A DNA stretch of 22,556 nucleotides from CAYTET01 sp964436975 (lineage in GTDB: Bacteria; Bacillota_I; Bacilli_A; Erysipelotrichales; Erysipelotrichaceae), in assembly GCA_964436975.1 (NCBI GenBank), contig CAYTET010000031.1, forward strand, positions 1 through 22,556, read 5' to 3'. Shown here in pieces: positions 21,835-22,556 of this stretch; position 1 is the stretch's first letter; each line of letters starts with the position of its first letter. The notes under the pieces were generated by a model that made no database searches, was not told the DNA's origin, and was given only the letters and a program-made list of their open reading frames with translations. The translations under genes were made by a program, and so were the position numbers.

Positions 21835-22556
21835 AGTATTATTGGTTGGATCATTATCAGGCTTGACATAGACTTCCCGCGGCTTGGAGCCATTGACCGG
21901 ACCGACAATGCCCTCCTGCTGCAGCATATCAACAATCCGGGCCGACCGGTTGTAGCCGAATCCGAAATAACGCTGGATAGCCGATGTCGAGGCCTTCTGG
22001 GTCTGGATGACAAACTGCTTGACCTCTTCATACTGGGGATCAATGCCGCTGACTCCGGTCTTGAAAGTGCCGTCTTCATTTTCGGCCATCTGGGCGCTCA
22101 ATTCGATAAACGCATCATCATAGTTGGGCTTGCCCTGGGTCTTGACGTAATTGGTAATGGTGTCAATTTCCTTTTCGGTAACATAGACACCCTGGATGCG
22201 CTGACAGGTGCTTTCACCCATCGGGATATAGAGCATATCGCCATTGCCCAATAGTCTTTCAGCACCAGTTGCATCAAGTATTGTACGTGAATCAATTGAA
22301 GAAGAAACCGCAAAGGAAATACGTGATGGAATATTGGATTTAATTAAACCAGTAATTACATCAGTACTTGGACGCTGTGTAGCTACAATCAGGTGAATAC
22401 CACTGGCACGTGCCAATTGTGTAATTCTTTGAATTGAGCCCTCAACTTCCTTGCCTGCCACCTGCATCAGATCTGCCAGCTCATCAATAATCACAACAAT
22501 AAATGGAAGTTTCTCCATTGGCGTTTCGCCTTCTTTAAGATTCTTATTGTAGTCTT
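21832..22556 (-). CDS. ftsK: DNA translocase FtsK/SpoIIIE, C-terminal part
   Basis: This is the C-terminal 240 or so residues of a septal DNA pump that moves chromosome ends out of the closing division septum. The gene runs off the right edge; an internal ATG at 22518 is not the start, because in-frame coding sequence continues upstream. Present are Walker B FIVVIIDELADLM, QLARASGIHLIVATQRPS, the arginine-rich NIPSRISFAVSSSIDSRTILD, GAERLLGNGDML, and the gamma DNA-reading winged helix at the end (SAIQRYFGFGYNRSARIVDML). Walker A and the membrane part are outside the window. A stretch near 22250-22440 has clearly lower GC and other codon choices than the rest. Confidence 0.95.
   Translation of the reverse strand, partial: DYNKNLKEGETPMEKLPFIVVIIDELADLMQVAGKEVEGSIQRITQLARASGIHLIVATQRPSTDVITGLIKSNIPSRISFAVSSSIDSRTILDATGAERLLGNGDMLYIPMGESTCQRIQGVYVTEKEIDTITNYVKTQGKPNYDDAFIELSAQMAENEDGTFKTGVSGIDPQYEEVKQFVIQTQKASTSAIQRYFGFGYNRSARIVDMLQQEGIVGPVNGSKPREVYVKPDNDPTNNT

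Noticed and set aside
22516..22518. ATG as the start of the FtsK gene
   Set aside because: In-frame coding sequence continues to the window edge and the ATPase domain would be cut in half.
1..22556. CRISPR arrays, tRNA or rRNA genes, insertion sequences, prophage
   Set aside because: Reading both strands I saw no direct-repeat arrays, no tRNA-like cloverleaf or rRNA segments, and no transposase or phage genes; gaps between genes are short and explained above.

Overview
The window looks like ordinary chromosome from a Gram-positive Bacillota (Firmicutes) bacterium of medium GC content. Several things support this: the order pyrH-frr-uppS-cdsA-dxr-rseP, an smc-ftsY-ylxM cluster, a Bacillus-type DnaE, an NrnA-type DHH phosphoesterase, AGGAGG-type ribosome binding sites, and normal use of TGA as a stop (so not the Mycoplasma code). 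An Erysipelotrichia-like gut bacterium would fit, but that is inference; no marker here fixes the taxon.

Layout, left to right. Positions 1-1575 (+) hold the 3' part of a large secreted, membrane-anchored surface protein, closed by a strong terminator. From about 1660 to 14640 everything is on the minus strand, so transcription runs right to left. It falls into a metal cation transporter (CDF family); an smc-ftsY-ylxM-ackA cluster with its own candidate promoter, closed by a terminator after ackA; and a tightly packed nrnA-dnaE-response regulator-histidine kinase cluster ending in an unlisted 34-codon membrane microprotein. A plus-strand acyl-CoA-ligase-like gene (14785-16677) has its own promoter and ends in a bidirectional terminator that it shares with the next operon. 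From 21724 down to 16759 (minus) runs a coupled operon pyrH-frr-uppS-cdsA-dxr-rseP, which links UMP kinase and ribosome recycling to isoprenoid and phospholipid supply and membrane proteolysis. It is driven by a near-consensus promoter overlaid by a perfect 8-bp inverted repeat. The right edge (21832-22556, minus) is the C-terminal part of an FtsK/SpoIIIE DNA translocase, ended by its own terminator.

Most content is core housekeeping: replication (DnaE), chromosome segregation (SMC, FtsK), protein targeting (FtsY, YlxM), acetate/ATP metabolism (AckA), RNA and nucleotide turnover (NrnA), and envelope precursors. I found no mobile element, CRISPR array, rRNA, tRNA or prophage.

The points most worth a second look are the microprotein behind the two-component system, whose ribosome binding site is buried in a 10-bp hairpin; the operator-like palindrome inside the pyrH promoter; a low-GC patch with different codon use inside ftsK; a short-armed SMC; and a possible one-base frameshift in the surface protein at the left edge. 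I saw no clearly new multi-gene defence or biosynthetic system.
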